Source of the DNA: Dyadobacter sp. 676
GTDB lineage: Bacteria > Bacteroidota > Bacteroidia > Cytophagales > Spirosomataceae
Assembly: GCF_040448675.1 (NCBI RefSeq)
Contig: NZ_CP159289.1
Coordinates: forward strand, 4,757,001 to 4,821,000
Length of the DNA: 64,000 nucleotides
Reading direction: 5' to 3'
The notes under the pieces: model-generated
The model's database searches: none
What the model saw: only the letters and a program-made list of their open reading frames with translations
What the model was told of the DNA's origin: nothing
Translations under genes and position numbers: made by a program
Shown here: in pieces, positions 55,442 to 63,999 of the stretch
Numbering within the stretch: position 1 is the first letter of the stretch
How the letters are laid out: each line of letters opens with the position of its first letter

Positions 55442-55978
55442 GTGAAAAAGCTTTATATACGGGGTGTGATGGCGGCATTTGCCATTTTGACCTTCTCCTG
55501 TTCCGCCGCGTTGCAGCGCCGCTACGACCGGATGCACGGCGTTTCGTCGTCGTCCACAGACCGGTCCGCGCGTACTTCCGATGATGACAGGAATTACCAA
55601 ACGAACGACGCGACTTATCGGAAAGATTACGACCGGGTAGTGGATAACAGCAATCCGGCAGCGGGCGTCACAACGCTAGGGAATGCCGATTATAATCAGC
55701 GCCTGTTGAACCAGTATGCCGAAATGGACAAGCTCGGGGAAGTGGTTCTGTACGAATTGGACAATCTCGAAAACCGCTACAATAAACTGCTGAACGAGTA
55801 TAAAAATGCCAAATCTTCGTCGCGGCAGGTAATGGCGATGGAGCTCGACAAGATCAGCGATGACCGGCTGATGCTTTACAAAGCCTACACCAGCATTTAC
55901 CGTAACGGCAAAGCCGATTGGGGTAGTGTGAAACGCGATGTCGACAATACGCTCCGCGAATACCGGAAGAACAACTGA
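55442..55978 (+). CDS. Putative lipoprotein with coiled-coil region
   Basis: 178 residues from a GTG. Signal with lipobox LTFSC (Cys20). A Ser/Asp-rich stretch (about 35-75) is followed by a helical region (about 85-170, AEMDKLGEVVLYELDNLENR, and YNKLLNEYKNAKSSS) likely to form a coiled coil. It follows the small barrel gene by 11 bp, so the two may form an envelope complex. Family not recognised. Its stop abuts the stop of the convergent SMP-30 gene. Confidence 0.65.
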   Translation: MKKLYIRGVMAAFAILTFSCSAALQRRYDRMHGVSSSSTDRSARTSDDDRNYQTNDATYRKDYDRVVDNSNPAAGVTTLGNADYNQRLLNQYAEMDKLGEVVLYELDNLENRYNKLLNEYKNAKSSSRQVMAMELDKISDDRLMLYKAYTSIYRNGKADWGSVKRDVDNTLREYRKNN

Positions 55979-56989
55979 TCACCAGCCCGCCCCTTTGGTA
56001 TTGGTTTTTACCCGGCACACGTAGCCGTCGACGGTCATATATAATGTAGAGCCGTCGTTGCCCCAGGCGCAGTTGGAAGTCAGCTCGCCCATCTCGATCC
56101 GGCCGAGCAGCTTGCCGGCAGGGCTGATAATGAGCATGCCGCCCGGTCCCGACGACCAGAGGTTGCCGTCCCTGTCAATTTTGAGGCCGTCGGGCAGGCC
56201 GGGGACGCCGCGTTTGCCCATGGCTGTGGCGTCGTAAATCAGCTTCCCTTTGCCTGCATTACCGCTCGCGTCGATGGGGTAGGCCATCCAGATCGACTTC
56301 TCCGGATCGGATTGCGCTACGTAGAGCGTCTTGCTGTCCGGAGAGAATGCGAGGCCATTAGGACGGCTGAGGTCGCTTACCTGCATGGTTACTTTACCGT
56401 CTTTATGAATGCGGTACACGCCGAAATGCGGGATTTCGCGGGTCGGGTCTTCGTGCTTTTTTGCCAGGCCATACGGCGGATCGGTGAAGTAATAATCGCC
56501 GTTGCTGTGCTGCACAATGTCGTTGGGACTGTTGAAACGCTTGCCCTCGAAGTTATCCGCTAATGTGATTTTGCCGCCCACACTCAATGGCATGGCCGAA
56601 ATGCGGCGGTCGCCATGCTCGCAGGAAACCAGGCGGCCTTTATTGTCGATGATCAGCCCATTGCTGCCGGGCTCGTCGCTGTAAACACCACGACCCGTGT
56701 AACCCGACGGTTCCAGAAACACCGATAGTCCCTCTTTTTCGTCCCATTTGTAAACTTTGTTCTTGGGGACATCCGAAAACAGCAGATAACCGCCTTCCTT
56801 CACCCAAACCGGCCCTTCCGACCATTCGAACCCAGAGGCCAGCACCTCGATTCTGGCGTCTTTCGACAACAGTTTTTCAAAAGACGGGTCTTCATAAATG
56901 ATCTTGCCCATAGTGGGATACGACTTTTGCGCCATAGCAGTAGAGGTCAGAAGGACAATCAGACAAAGGGAGATAATACCGGATTTCAT
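55979..56989 (-). CDS. Exported SMP-30/gluconolactonase-family protein
   Basis: 336 residues with a Sec signal (MKSGIISLCLIVLLTSTAMA). Six-bladed SGL propeller with metal-site motifs: GFEWSEGPVW (Glu about 58), GKRFNSPNDIVQHSNGDYYF (Asn), DLSRPNGLAFSPDSKTLYVA and GLPDGLKIDRDGNLW (Asp). Family members hydrolyse aldonolactones with a divalent metal. The signal peptide indicates periplasmic action, similar to the unrelated lactonase at 48222. It is a single gene between a convergent lipoprotein gene and a GH13 gene on the same strand. Confidence 0.88.
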   Translation of the reverse strand: MKSGIISLCLIVLLTSTAMAQKSYPTMGKIIYEDPSFEKLLSKDARIEVLASGFEWSEGPVWVKEGGYLLFSDVPKNKVYKWDEKEGLSVFLEPSGYTGRGVYSDEPGSNGLIIDNKGRLVSCEHGDRRISAMPLSVGGKITLADNFEGKRFNSPNDIVQHSNGDYYFTDPPYGLAKKHEDPTREIPHFGVYRIHKDGKVTMQVSDLSRPNGLAFSPDSKTLYVAQSDPEKSIWMAYPIDASGNAGKGKLIYDATAMGKRGVPGLPDGLKIDRDGNLWSSGPGGMLIISPAGKLLGRIEMGELTSNCAWGNDGSTLYMTVDGYVCRVKTNTKGAGW

Positions 56990-57049
56990 AGGGAATGCAT
57001 TAGCGGTACCGAAAGGAATTTAGCTAAAAAGAACCGGAACGACGGTTCC

Positions 57050-58579
57050 CTACTGGTTTTCGGGTTTTGCGGAGACCCTTGCCGGGGCCAGGATGATGCT
57101 GGAATGTGGGGATAACCGGTTTGTGGTCAGTTGCTTTTCGTGCGGAGGATCTGTCGAAAACAGCACTTCCGTAAACAGCGACTTATCTTCCGGTATTGTA
57201 AATTCAACTTCATGCTCCCCGAGGTTATGAATGACCATCAGCGAGCGGTCGGCATGCGGCCGGAAATAGGCCAGCAGCTCGTCGTTACCCAGACGTACAG
57301 GTTGCAGGTTGGGCGCAAGTACCTGGGCCAGCGCGGGCTCCGTTTTGCGCAGATGCAGGAGGCTTTTGTAATGATTGAAAACAGAGGATTCGTCGTGGAT
57401 TTGTGCCGATAGGGGCGCCACTGTTTTCGGGGTAGTAAATTGAGGTTTGATCCAGCGGGCCAGTTGTGGATCGTCCGGGTCGGCCGTCCAGAGAAACGGC
57501 TCGCGGATATAGGGATCGGGTTTGGAACCGAGCATTCCGATCTCCTCACCATAATACAAATAGGGCTGGCCGGGTAATGTGAGCAGGATACTTGCCGCGA
57601 GCTTGATCTTCGCGGTATTGCCATTGACCACGCTGCCGATGCGCTCCTGATCGTGATTGGTGAGCATGATTGCATTGACAAATAGCGGGTTGTATTTTTG
57701 AAATAAATTGAAACTGGCTATCAGCTTGTCAATGAGCTGTTCGTCGCGTCCGGCTACGAGCATACGTTGGAGCGCAAAACTGAGATCGAAATGGAAGGTG
57801 GCGTTGAGGTGCCGGAAATAAGGCGCAACTTCCTCGGTGTCGGCCCACACCTCCCCGACGGTAAATGCGGTGGGATTGGCCTTCGCCACGATTTTGGAGA
57901 AAAAGTCCCAAAAAGTGACGCTCTGTTCCCGGTCCCACTCGGGATAAATGTGTCGCGCCGCATCCAGGCGAAAGCCGTCGACGCCGATATCGTTCAGCCA
58001 GAAACGCACAATTTTCGCGATTTCCTCACGCAGTGCCTCCGAATGATAATTAAGATCGGGCATTCCTTTGTAAAACAGGCCGTAGTATTTCTCATCGTCG
58101 CCCGGATTGGTGTGCCAGGGGTAAACCACCTGCGAGTCGTCGGAAGTTTCACGTTCAGAAATGCCCAGGTGATCGATCTGGTCCTGGGTCATCCACCAGT
58201 AAAATTCACGGTAGGGGTTATCCTTGCTTTTGCGGGCCTCCCTGAACCACGGGTGCAATGTACTGGTGTGGTTCACGATCAGGTCGAGGTAAACGGCCAT
58301 GCCCCGCCGGTGCGCACCTGCGAGAAGCCGCCGGAAATCGTCCATGGTGCCGTATTCGGGCTCGATGGCGTAGTAATCCGTGACGTCGTATTTGTGGTAG
58401 CTGGGCGAAGGGTGGATCGGCGTGAGCCAGATCGCCTCGATACCGAGGTCGGCCAGGTAGTCCAGTTTCGAGATAATGCCGTTGAGGTCGCCGATACCGT
58501 CGCCATTCGAGTCGCAGAACGAACGGACAAATATCTCATAACAAACTTTTGGGATATTGGTGGGCTTGTCTGCGGGCAT
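57050..58579 (-). CDS. GH13 alpha-amylase-family enzyme (alpha-glucosidase/trehalose synthase-like)
   Basis: 509 residues, no signal peptide, so cytoplasmic. All four GH13 regions are present: DLIVNHTS (97-104), GFRLDAARH with nucleophile Asp206, GEVW with acid/base Glu243 and LTNHDQER with Asp310. The calcium-type loop DSNGDGIGDLNGIISKLDYL and the length fit oligo-1,6-glucosidase, alpha-glucosidase or trehalose-synthase-like subfamilies. It begins 10 bp before the maf stop on the same strand, so the two may be co-transcribed. Substrate specificity cannot be fixed from motifs. Confidence 0.92.
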   Translation of the reverse strand: MPADKPTNIPKVCYEIFVRSFCDSNGDGIGDLNGIISKLDYLADLGIEAIWLTPIHPSPSYHKYDVTDYYAIEPEYGTMDDFRRLLAGAHRRGMAVYLDLIVNHTSTLHPWFREARKSKDNPYREFYWWMTQDQIDHLGISERETSDDSQVVYPWHTNPGDDEKYYGLFYKGMPDLNYHSEALREEIAKIVRFWLNDIGVDGFRLDAARHIYPEWDREQSVTFWDFFSKIVAKANPTAFTVGEVWADTEEVAPYFRHLNATFHFDLSFALQRMLVAGRDEQLIDKLIASFNLFQKYNPLFVNAIMLTNHDQERIGSVVNGNTAKIKLAASILLTLPGQPYLYYGEEIGMLGSKPDPYIREPFLWTADPDDPQLARWIKPQFTTPKTVAPLSAQIHDESSVFNHYKSLLHLRKTEPALAQVLAPNLQPVRLGNDELLAYFRPHADRSLMVIHNLGEHEVEFTIPEDKSLFTEVLFSTDPPHEKQLTTNRLSPHSSIILAPARVSAKPENQ

Positions 58580-58588
58580 GACGGAACG

Positions 58589-59164
58589 TTAGCGGAAATG
58601 CGGTTTCAATATCTGGTAAACGATATGGACAGGCAAGCCCATGATCGTATAAAACGAGCCTTCGATCTTTTCAATGCCAATCATCCCGATCCATTCCTGA
58701 ATACCATAGGAGCCGGCTTTATCGAAGGGTTTATACTCGTCAATATAGTGGTTGATTTCCCAATCTTCCAAGTTGCGGAAGTAAACTTCTGCGGCGTCGG
58801 CGACGGTTTCGATAGTGCCGTCGGACAGCAAACTTATCGCCGTCACCACCTTATGGCTTCTGCCTGAGAGCATTTTGATCATCCGGAATGCGTCGGGGGC
58901 GTCCGCCGGTTTACCCAAAATATGGTGGTCGGCGATTACCACCGTGTCGGCAGTGAGTACCAGCGAGTCGGAGCGGATGCTATGGAACTGCCCGGCCTTT
59001 TCCCTTGAAATATGGCCTGCTACTTGCCCGGCAGGCAGATCGGACGGGTAACTTTCATCGGTAGGAAGCACTTCGATGGTGAATGTGAAGCCGGCTTCTT
59101 GCAATAACTGTTTTCTTCTTGGAGAGTTGGAAGCGAGGATCAGGGGTTTTTGGAGTTCGATCAT
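58589..59164 (-). CDS. maf: Maf-family nucleotide pyrophosphatase
   Basis: 191 residues from the ATG at 59164 (MIELQKPLILASNSPRRKQL). Maf hallmarks: ASNSPRRKQLL phosphate-binding start, LTADTVVIADHHILGKP with the catalytic Asp, MLSGRSHKVVTAISLL, and DKAGSYGIQEWIGMIGIEKI, then EGSFYTIMGLPV. Maf proteins hydrolyse dTTP, UTP or modified NTPs to monophosphates, cleaning the nucleotide pool. The frame is open to 59209, but the family starts at the chosen Met. Confidence 0.95.
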   Translation of the reverse strand: MIELQKPLILASNSPRRKQLLQEAGFTFTIEVLPTDESYPSDLPAGQVAGHISREKAGQFHSIRSDSLVLTADTVVIADHHILGKPADAPDAFRMIKMLSGRSHKVVTAISLLSDGTIETVADAAEVYFRNLEDWEINHYIDEYKPFDKAGSYGIQEWIGMIGIEKIEGSFYTIMGLPVHIVYQILKPHFR

Positions 59165-59188
59165 GTTGGGTGGCTGTCGCTGGGCAGG

Positions 59189-59270
59189 TGTGGTCAGGAT
59201 TTTGGTCATTGATTGTCAGGTGTTGTCATTGATTGTCAGATATTGTCATTGATTGTTAACTATTGTTTAT
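59189..59270. repeat. 10-bp repeat array upstream of maf and the MarR gene
   Basis: Successive decamers vary around TGATTGTCAG and TATTGTCATT (six to eight units, for example TGATTGTCAG GTGTTGTCAT). The unit resembles the reverse complement of the TTGACAATAC array at 18543-18640. It lies in the divergent space between maf and the MarR gene. Confidence 0.8.
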
Positions 59271-59425
59271 GGCTTAATTTGCTTGACGTAAATTAGTTGT
59301 GTCGGGTCTCGGTGAAACTGGTAAAATTTCTGAAAATATTTTTCTTCCGACTGAACTATTCTTGCGCTAATAAATGTTTCTACATTAAATGTATATACAT
59401 ATTATTACATTGAACAAAACTGGCT

Positions 59426-59884
59426 ATGTCTATTGAAACTGATATAAAGCAGAAAAAATTTCGGAGCCCGTACCAAAAATTGGCGTTAAATCTGGTGTAT
59501 ACCACCAAATGGCTCGAATATAAGCAGCTTGAATCATTCAAGGAACACGACATTACGCCACAGCAATATAACGTGCTGAGGATATTGAGGGGACAACAAG
59601 GCAATCCGATCAAGGTGAGCGACATTACCGAGCGCATGCTCGACAAAAGTTCCAACACATCCCGGCTCGTCGATAAGCTGCTGGCGAAGAACCTGGCAAA
59701 ACGGACTTCATGTGAAAGCGACCGTCGTGCCGTGGATGTCGTGATTACCGAAGAAGGGCTCGAACTGCTGAAAGTACTCGATCCGTTTATCGAGGACTGG
59801 GAGAACCGGTTCAATATTATTTCCGAGGAAGAGGCCGAGCAGATCAGCGCATTGCTCGATAAGCTCCGCGAAGAACACAATTAA
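59426..59884 (+). CDS. MarR-family transcriptional regulator
   Basis: 152 residues. The winged helix-turn-helix spans about 40-110: ITPQQYNVLRILRGQQGNPI, KVSDITERMLDKSSNTSRLV, DKLLAKNLAKRTSCESDRRA, VDVVITEEGLELL. The Arg-rich wing (CESDRRAVDV) is the classic MarR DxRxxxxxLT position. A YceI gene follows 41 bp later on the same strand, so the regulator likely controls YceI expression, as known in other Bacteroidota. The upstream region has TACATTAAATGTATATACAT, a near-palindromic candidate operator at about 59381-59400. Confidence 0.93.
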   Translation: MSIETDIKQKKFRSPYQKLALNLVYTTKWLEYKQLESFKEHDITPQQYNVLRILRGQQGNPIKVSDITERMLDKSSNTSRLVDKLLAKNLAKRTSCESDRRAVDVVITEEGLELLKVLDPFIEDWENRFNIISEEEAEQISALLDKLREEHN

Positions 59885-59925
59885 CACAAATCCATAAATC
59901 AATTTAATTTTTAATCAAAACTACA

Positions 59926-60534
59926 ATGAAATCAATTAAATTTTTTGTCGCGTCTCTTGCCGTAGCATTGTTTGTATCTTCTTCTGTTTCAGCGGACACT
60001 GATAAAAAGGCAACCAGTCTGAAAGTGAACACCGCGAAAAGCGAGCTGACCTGGCTGGGTAAAAAAGTTACTGGCGAGCACACAGGTAAAATCTCCCTGA
60101 AAGAAGGAACGATCATCCTCGACGGCGCAAAACTGACCGGCGGTAAATTCGTTGCCGACCTGAATAGCATCACTTGTACGGACCTTACCGACAAAGAATA
60201 CAACGGCAAACTGATCGGTCACCTGAAATCCGACGACTTCTTCGGCGTCGAGAAACATCCGACAGCAACTTTCGTGGTAACAAAAGCTACACCGAAAGCT
60301 ACCGGCGTTTATGATGTCACCGGCGACCTGACTATCAAAGGTATTACCAAGCCTGTTACTTTCCCCGTGACTGTTAAAACTACCGCATCCGGCGCGGAAG
60401 CTACCGGTAAACTGGTTGTTGACCGTTCGAAATACGACATTAAATACAACTCGAAGTCATTCTTCGATAACCTCGGCGACAAAATGATCCACGACGATTT
60501 CTCTATCGACGTGAAACTGGTTGCTGCGAAATAA
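59926..60534 (+). CDS. Exported YceI-family lipid-binding protein
   Basis: 202 residues with a Sec signal (MKSIKFFVASLAVALFVSSS, then VSA). YceI lipocalin-like barrel: KSELTWLGKKVTGEHTGKIS, KFVADLNSITCTDL, LIGHLKSDDFFGVEKHPTAT, GDLTIKGITKPVTFPV and IHDDFSIDVKLVA. YceI proteins bind polyisoprenoids such as ubiquinone precursors or fatty amides in the periplasm and are often stress-induced. It is probably co-transcribed with the upstream MarR gene and ends at a terminator at 60590. Confidence 0.95.
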   Translation: MKSIKFFVASLAVALFVSSSVSADTDKKATSLKVNTAKSELTWLGKKVTGEHTGKISLKEGTIILDGAKLTGGKFVADLNSITCTDLTDKEYNGKLIGHLKSDDFFGVEKHPTATFVVTKATPKATGVYDVTGDLTIKGITKPVTFPVTVKTTASGAEATGKLVVDRSKYDIKYNSKSFFDNLGDKMIHDDFSIDVKLVAAK

Positions 60535-60542
60535 TTACCGCC

Positions 60543-60619
60543 GGCGGTTGCAACCGCCCTGCATTTTGTATGACCTGAATGTTGAAAGGACCTGCCCGTT
60601 TCGGGTGGGTTTCTTTTTT
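60543..60619 (+). terminator. Palindrome and rho-independent terminator after YceI
   Basis: GGCGGTTGCAACCGCC (60543-60558) is a perfect 16-bp palindrome just after the stop. It is followed by stem ACCTGCCCG (60590-60598) with CGGGTGGGT (60602-60610), two wobble pairs, and TTCTTTTTT to 60619. The second hairpin with its T tract is the likely terminator. Confidence 0.85.
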
Positions 60620-60620
60620 G

Positions 60621-61070
60621 TCATTGGTTAAAATCGCGGTATTTAGGAAAATCGTCCATGAAATGTATCTGTCCGTTCACTGCCTGGAAGCAGTAATGCG
60701 CCATTCCGTTGGTAACGGCCAGGTATTGGGGTTGTAATGTGAAATTATAGCGGCTGATCTGGGCAAAAGTAGCGTCCGTTACACGTACGAACGGCGCCTT
60801 GCATTCCACCAGCAGGAACGGCAATGCATTGTTGGAAAGCACCATGATGTCGGTACGCTTGGCGAGTGTATTGTATTGCAGGCCGGTTTCTACCGCAAAA
60901 AGCGATTTGGGGTAACCATAATGTGTGATGAGCAAATGGATGAAATGCTGGCGCACCCATTCCTCCGGCGTGAGCGTGACGAATTTCCTGCGGATAATAT
61001 CGAAAATATGCGGTTTCCCGTTAACCTGCTTAACTTTGTGGGCGAATCCGGGAAGGTTCAATGATTCCAT
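60621..61070 (-). CDS. Stand-alone HsdR N-terminal-type nuclease-fold protein
   Basis: 149 residues matching the type I restriction enzyme R N-terminal domain (HSDR_N_2 type). The PD-(D/E)XK core is visible: LQYNTLAKRTDIMVLSNNAL with Asp, then PFLLVECKAP with Glu-x-Lys, followed by QISRYNFTLQPQYLAVTNG. There is no helicase or methyltransferase gene nearby, so it is not a restriction system. Such short proteins are widespread in Bacteroidota and of unknown role. It is divergent from the AMP nucleosidase gene with a 50-bp space. Confidence 0.85.
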   Translation of the reverse strand: MESLNLPGFAHKVKQVNGKPHIFDIIRRKFVTLTPEEWVRQHFIHLLITHYGYPKSLFAVETGLQYNTLAKRTDIMVLSNNALPFLLVECKAPFVRVTDATFAQISRYNFTLQPQYLAVTNGMAHYCFQAVNGQIHFMDDFPKYRDFNQ

Positions 61071-61120
61071 GAACGAAGATAATCAACCCGGGTTGCCTCG
61101 CCAACAAACCTGCTGAATTC

Positions 61121-61895
61121 ATGACCACCAAAGAACAGATCGTCGAAAACTGGCTCCCGCGCTACACCGGAACGCCGGTCGAAGAGTTTGGAAGTTACAT
61201 CCTGCTCACCAACTTCGGAAATTATGTGACCATGTTTGCCGAGAAGTTCGGGGTGGAAGTTCGCGGAACGGGCCAGGCCATGCAAACTGCCACTGCCAAG
61301 GATATTACGATCATCAACTTCGGAATGGGAAGCCCCATGGCGGCAACGGTAATGGATTTATTATCAGCCATCAACCCCAAAGCGGTGCTGTTTTTAGGTA
61401 AATGCGGAGGGTTGAAAAAAACACAGGTCGGCGACCTCATCCTTCCCATTGCGGCGATACGCGGCGAAGGTACCAGCGACGATTATATGCCGCCGGAAAT
61501 CCCTGCATTGCCTTCCTTCCGCTTACAAAGCACCGTTTCCGCTGCCATCAAAAAGCATAAGCTCGACTACTGGACCGGCACCGTTTACACCACTAACCGC
61601 CGTATCTGGGAGCACGACGACGAGTTCAAGGAATACCTTCGCGCCGTCCGCGCCATGGCCATCGATATGGAAACCGCGACGATATTCATCGTAGGGTTTG
61701 CGAATTCCATCCCGCACGGAGCATTGCTGCTGGTTTCGGACAACCCATTGGTGCCCGAAGGCGTCAAAACCGAAGAGAGCGATAAAAAAAGTGACCGCGA
61801 GCTACGTAAAGCAGCACCTTGAAATAGGCATCGACGCCCTGACTGAACTCGCGCGCTCCGGGGAATCGGTAAAGCATTTGCGGTTCGAAAACTGA
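61121..61895 (+). CDS. amn: AMP nucleosidase-type purine nucleoside hydrolase with apparent frameshift
   Basis: The first frame (MTTKEQIVENWLPRYTGTPV) has the phosphorylase/nucleosidase fold: ITIINFGMGSPMAATVMDLL, AVLFLGKCGGLKKTQVGD, GTSDDYMPPEIPAL, and AIDMETATIF with the ribose-binding Glu. It is broken at a run of seven A (61784-61790). With six A it continues DKKVTASYVKQHLEIGIDAL, TELARSGESVKHLRFEN to 61895, a 257-residue protein of the short Bacteroidota AMP nucleosidase type. These cleave AMP to adenine and ribose 5-phosphate. Confidence 0.9.
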
Positions 61896-61978
61896 CAATA
61901 GTCATTCCTGCTGCGGGAACCTCCGCCGGCAGGTTCGCAGTTTTAATTCCGGCGGCATTGAATCCGGCCGGTTATTTT

Positions 61979-62350
61979 ATGGAACATCAGTCATTATACG
62001 AGCGCATCGGCGGCGACGCGACGCTCCGGCAGCTCACCGATAAATTTTACGACCTGGTATTCGGGCACGAGCTCATTTCGAGGCTTTTTAAAACCGATAA
62101 AGACCTTATCAAGGAAAAGCAGCGTCTTTTCCTCACGCAATTCCTCGGCGGCCCGCAGCTTTATTCGGAGGTTTACGGACATCCTATGATGCGCGCCCGC
62201 CACATGCCGCACACCATCACCGAAGACGATGCCGTAGCCTGGCTGCAATGCATGGCCAGTGCCGTGGAGTCGCTGCCGCTGAGCAAAGAATTGAAGGACG
62301 AGCTGTTTGACAGGTTTCCCCGGACGGCGTTTTTTATGGTGAATAGCTAG
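61979..62350 (+). CDS. Truncated haemoglobin-like (group II type) protein
   Basis: 123 residues from the ATG at 61979 (MEHQSLYERIGGDATLRQLT). Two-on-two globin features: YERIGG, KFYDLVFGHELISRLF, FLTQFLGGPQLYSEVYGHPM and the proximal His region RARHMPHTITEDDAVAWLQC. The length is normal. Such proteins bind oxygen or nitric oxide in the cytoplasm. It follows the AMP nucleosidase gene by 83 bp on the same strand; a shared transcript is possible. Confidence 0.9.
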   Translation: MEHQSLYERIGGDATLRQLTDKFYDLVFGHELISRLFKTDKDLIKEKQRLFLTQFLGGPQLYSEVYGHPMMRARHMPHTITEDDAVAWLQCMASAVESLPLSKELKDELFDRFPRTAFFMVNS

Positions 62351-62571
62351 AAACGTTATTCTACAAGGTGTTACCTTCCTGATATTCCGACGTCTAAATG
62401 ATGTTCTGTTCTGCGGAACATCGTATTTTAGTAAACAGAATATCCATGAGGGTTTTTGTAAAGCGCACACTACGGCAGTTTTGAGAGAAATATCCTGATT
62501 CGGAGGTATCTTTTGAAATGGTTCATGTGACATGGATGCAGCCCACCGCTTCATGTCGAACAAGAATTCCC

Positions 62572-62579
62572 TACCTTTG
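62572..62579 (+). promoter_or_regulatory. Candidate -7 box directly before the cca start codon
   Basis: TACCTTTG matches TAnnTTTG and ends only 4 bp before the ATG at 62584, which would give a leaderless or nearly leaderless transcript. No certain -33 box is seen. Confidence 0.4.
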
Positions 62580-62583
62580 CGGC

Positions 62584-63999
62584 ATGAATTTCAAAGAGCA
62601 ATTGACACCATACCCGGTTCTGGAAATAGTTGCCGCGGCCGCGAAAGAGCTGGGTGTGGAGGCTTATATTATCGGTGGGTTCGTTAGAGATCTGATACTC
62701 AAACGAAACAGCAAGGATATCGACATCGTCTCTATCGGCAGCGGCATCGAGCTGGCCGAAATGGTGGCTGCACGGCTTGGAAAGGATGTTTTTGTGAGTG
62801 TTTTCAAAAATTTCGGTACTGCGCAGATCCGGCAGGGCGATCTTGAAATCGAATTCGTAGGCGCCCGCAAAGAATCTTATCGCTCGGAGTCGCGTAAGCC
62901 GGCCGTGGAAGACGGTACGCTCGCCGACGACCAAAACCGCCGCGATTTTACCATCAATGCGATGGGAATCAGCCTTAATGCCGGCACTTTCGGGGAGCTG
63001 ATCGACCCGTTCGACGGGATGAGCGATCTCCGAAAGAAAATTATCCGCACGCCGCTCGACCCGGAAATTACATTTTCGGACGATCCGTTGCGCATGATGC
63101 GTGCGATCCGGTTCGCGAGTCAGCTTAATTTCGATATCGAGCCCGACACTTTCGAAGCGATCGTTAACATGAAAGACCGCATCGGCATTGTGTCGATGGA
63201 ACGGATCTCCGATGAATTGAATAAAATTATCCTTTCCAAAACCCCTTCCTACGGTTTCAAATTACTCTATCATGCTGGCCTTCTCGCGATCATTTTTCCG
63301 GAAATGGTGGAATTGCAGGGCGTGGAGCATATCGAAGGCAAGGGGCATAAGGACAATTTTTACCATACATTACAAGTGCTGGATAACGTTTCGCAGGTTT
63401 CCGACGACCTTTGGCTACGCTGGGCGGCGATCTTGCACGACATCGCAAAACCCGCGACTAAAAAATTCGATAAGCGTAACGGCTGGTCGTTCCATAACCA
63501 TGAGGAAGTAGGCTCGCGCATGGTGCCGGTCATTTTCCGGCGAATGAAACTGCCGCTGAACGAAAAAATGCGGTTTGTGAAAAAGCTGGTCAGGTTGCAT
63601 CTGCGTCCGATCGTGCTTTCGAAAGACGAAATCACCGATTCGGCCATGCGGCGCCTGCTCGTAGAGGCCGGAGAGGATATCGAAGCGCTGATGAACCTGT
63701 GCAGGGCGGATATTACATCCAAGAACCCGGAAAAAGTAAGGCGCTTCATCAGCAATTTCGACCTGGTCGAACAGAAGCTCAAAGACCTCGAAGAGCGCGA
63801 CAAGCTCCGCAATTTCCAACCGGTCATCACGGGGGAAATGATCATGGAGGCTTTCGGCCTGAAGCCCGCGCGCGAGGTGGGTATTATCAAAGAAGCGGTG
63901 CGGGAAGCGATTCTGGAAGGCATTATTCCCAACGAGTACGAGCCGGCTTTTGCATTCATGATCCGCGAAGGGGAAAAAATGGGACTGAAACGAACCTAA
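62584..63999 (+). CDS. cca: CCA tRNA nucleotidyltransferase with HD domain
   Basis: 471 residues from the ATG at 62584. Class II nucleotidyltransferase head: AYIIGGFVRDLILKRNSKDI, then DIV with the metal Asp pair (about 45 and 47), NRRDFTINAMGISL and RMMRAIRFASQL. An HD domain follows (about 255-345: HKDNFYHTLQVLDNV, WAAILHDIAKP, and NHEEVGSRM). The enzyme adds or repairs the 3' CCA of tRNAs. The frame is open to 62518, but the upstream codons are not family-like and a -7 box sits within them. The stop is the last complete codon of the window. Confidence 0.95.
   Translation: MNFKEQLTPYPVLEIVAAAAKELGVEAYIIGGFVRDLILKRNSKDIDIVSIGSGIELAEMVAARLGKDVFVSVFKNFGTAQIRQGDLEIEFVGARKESYRSESRKPAVEDGTLADDQNRRDFTINAMGISLNAGTFGELIDPFDGMSDLRKKIIRTPLDPEITFSDDPLRMMRAIRFASQLNFDIEPDTFEAIVNMKDRIGIVSMERISDELNKIILSKTPSYGFKLLYHAGLLAIIFPEMVELQGVEHIEGKGHKDNFYHTLQVLDNVSQVSDDLWLRWAAILHDIAKPATKKFDKRNGWSFHNHEEVGSRMVPVIFRRMKLPLNEKMRFVKKLVRLHLRPIVLSKDEITDSAMRRLLVEAGEDIEALMNLCRADITSKNPEKVRRFISNFDLVEQKLKDLEERDKLRNFQPVITGEMIMEAFGLKPAREVGIIKEAVREAILEGIIPNEYEPAFAFMIREGEKMGLKRT

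Noticed and set aside
57767..58867. 366-codon plus-strand frame across the GH13 and maf genes
   Set aside because: Antisense to two genes with complete catalytic motifs; it cannot be coding without contradicting both.
60621..61070. Type I restriction-modification system
   Set aside because: Only the HsdR N-terminal domain is present as a complete small protein; no helicase, methyltransferase or specificity gene nearby.
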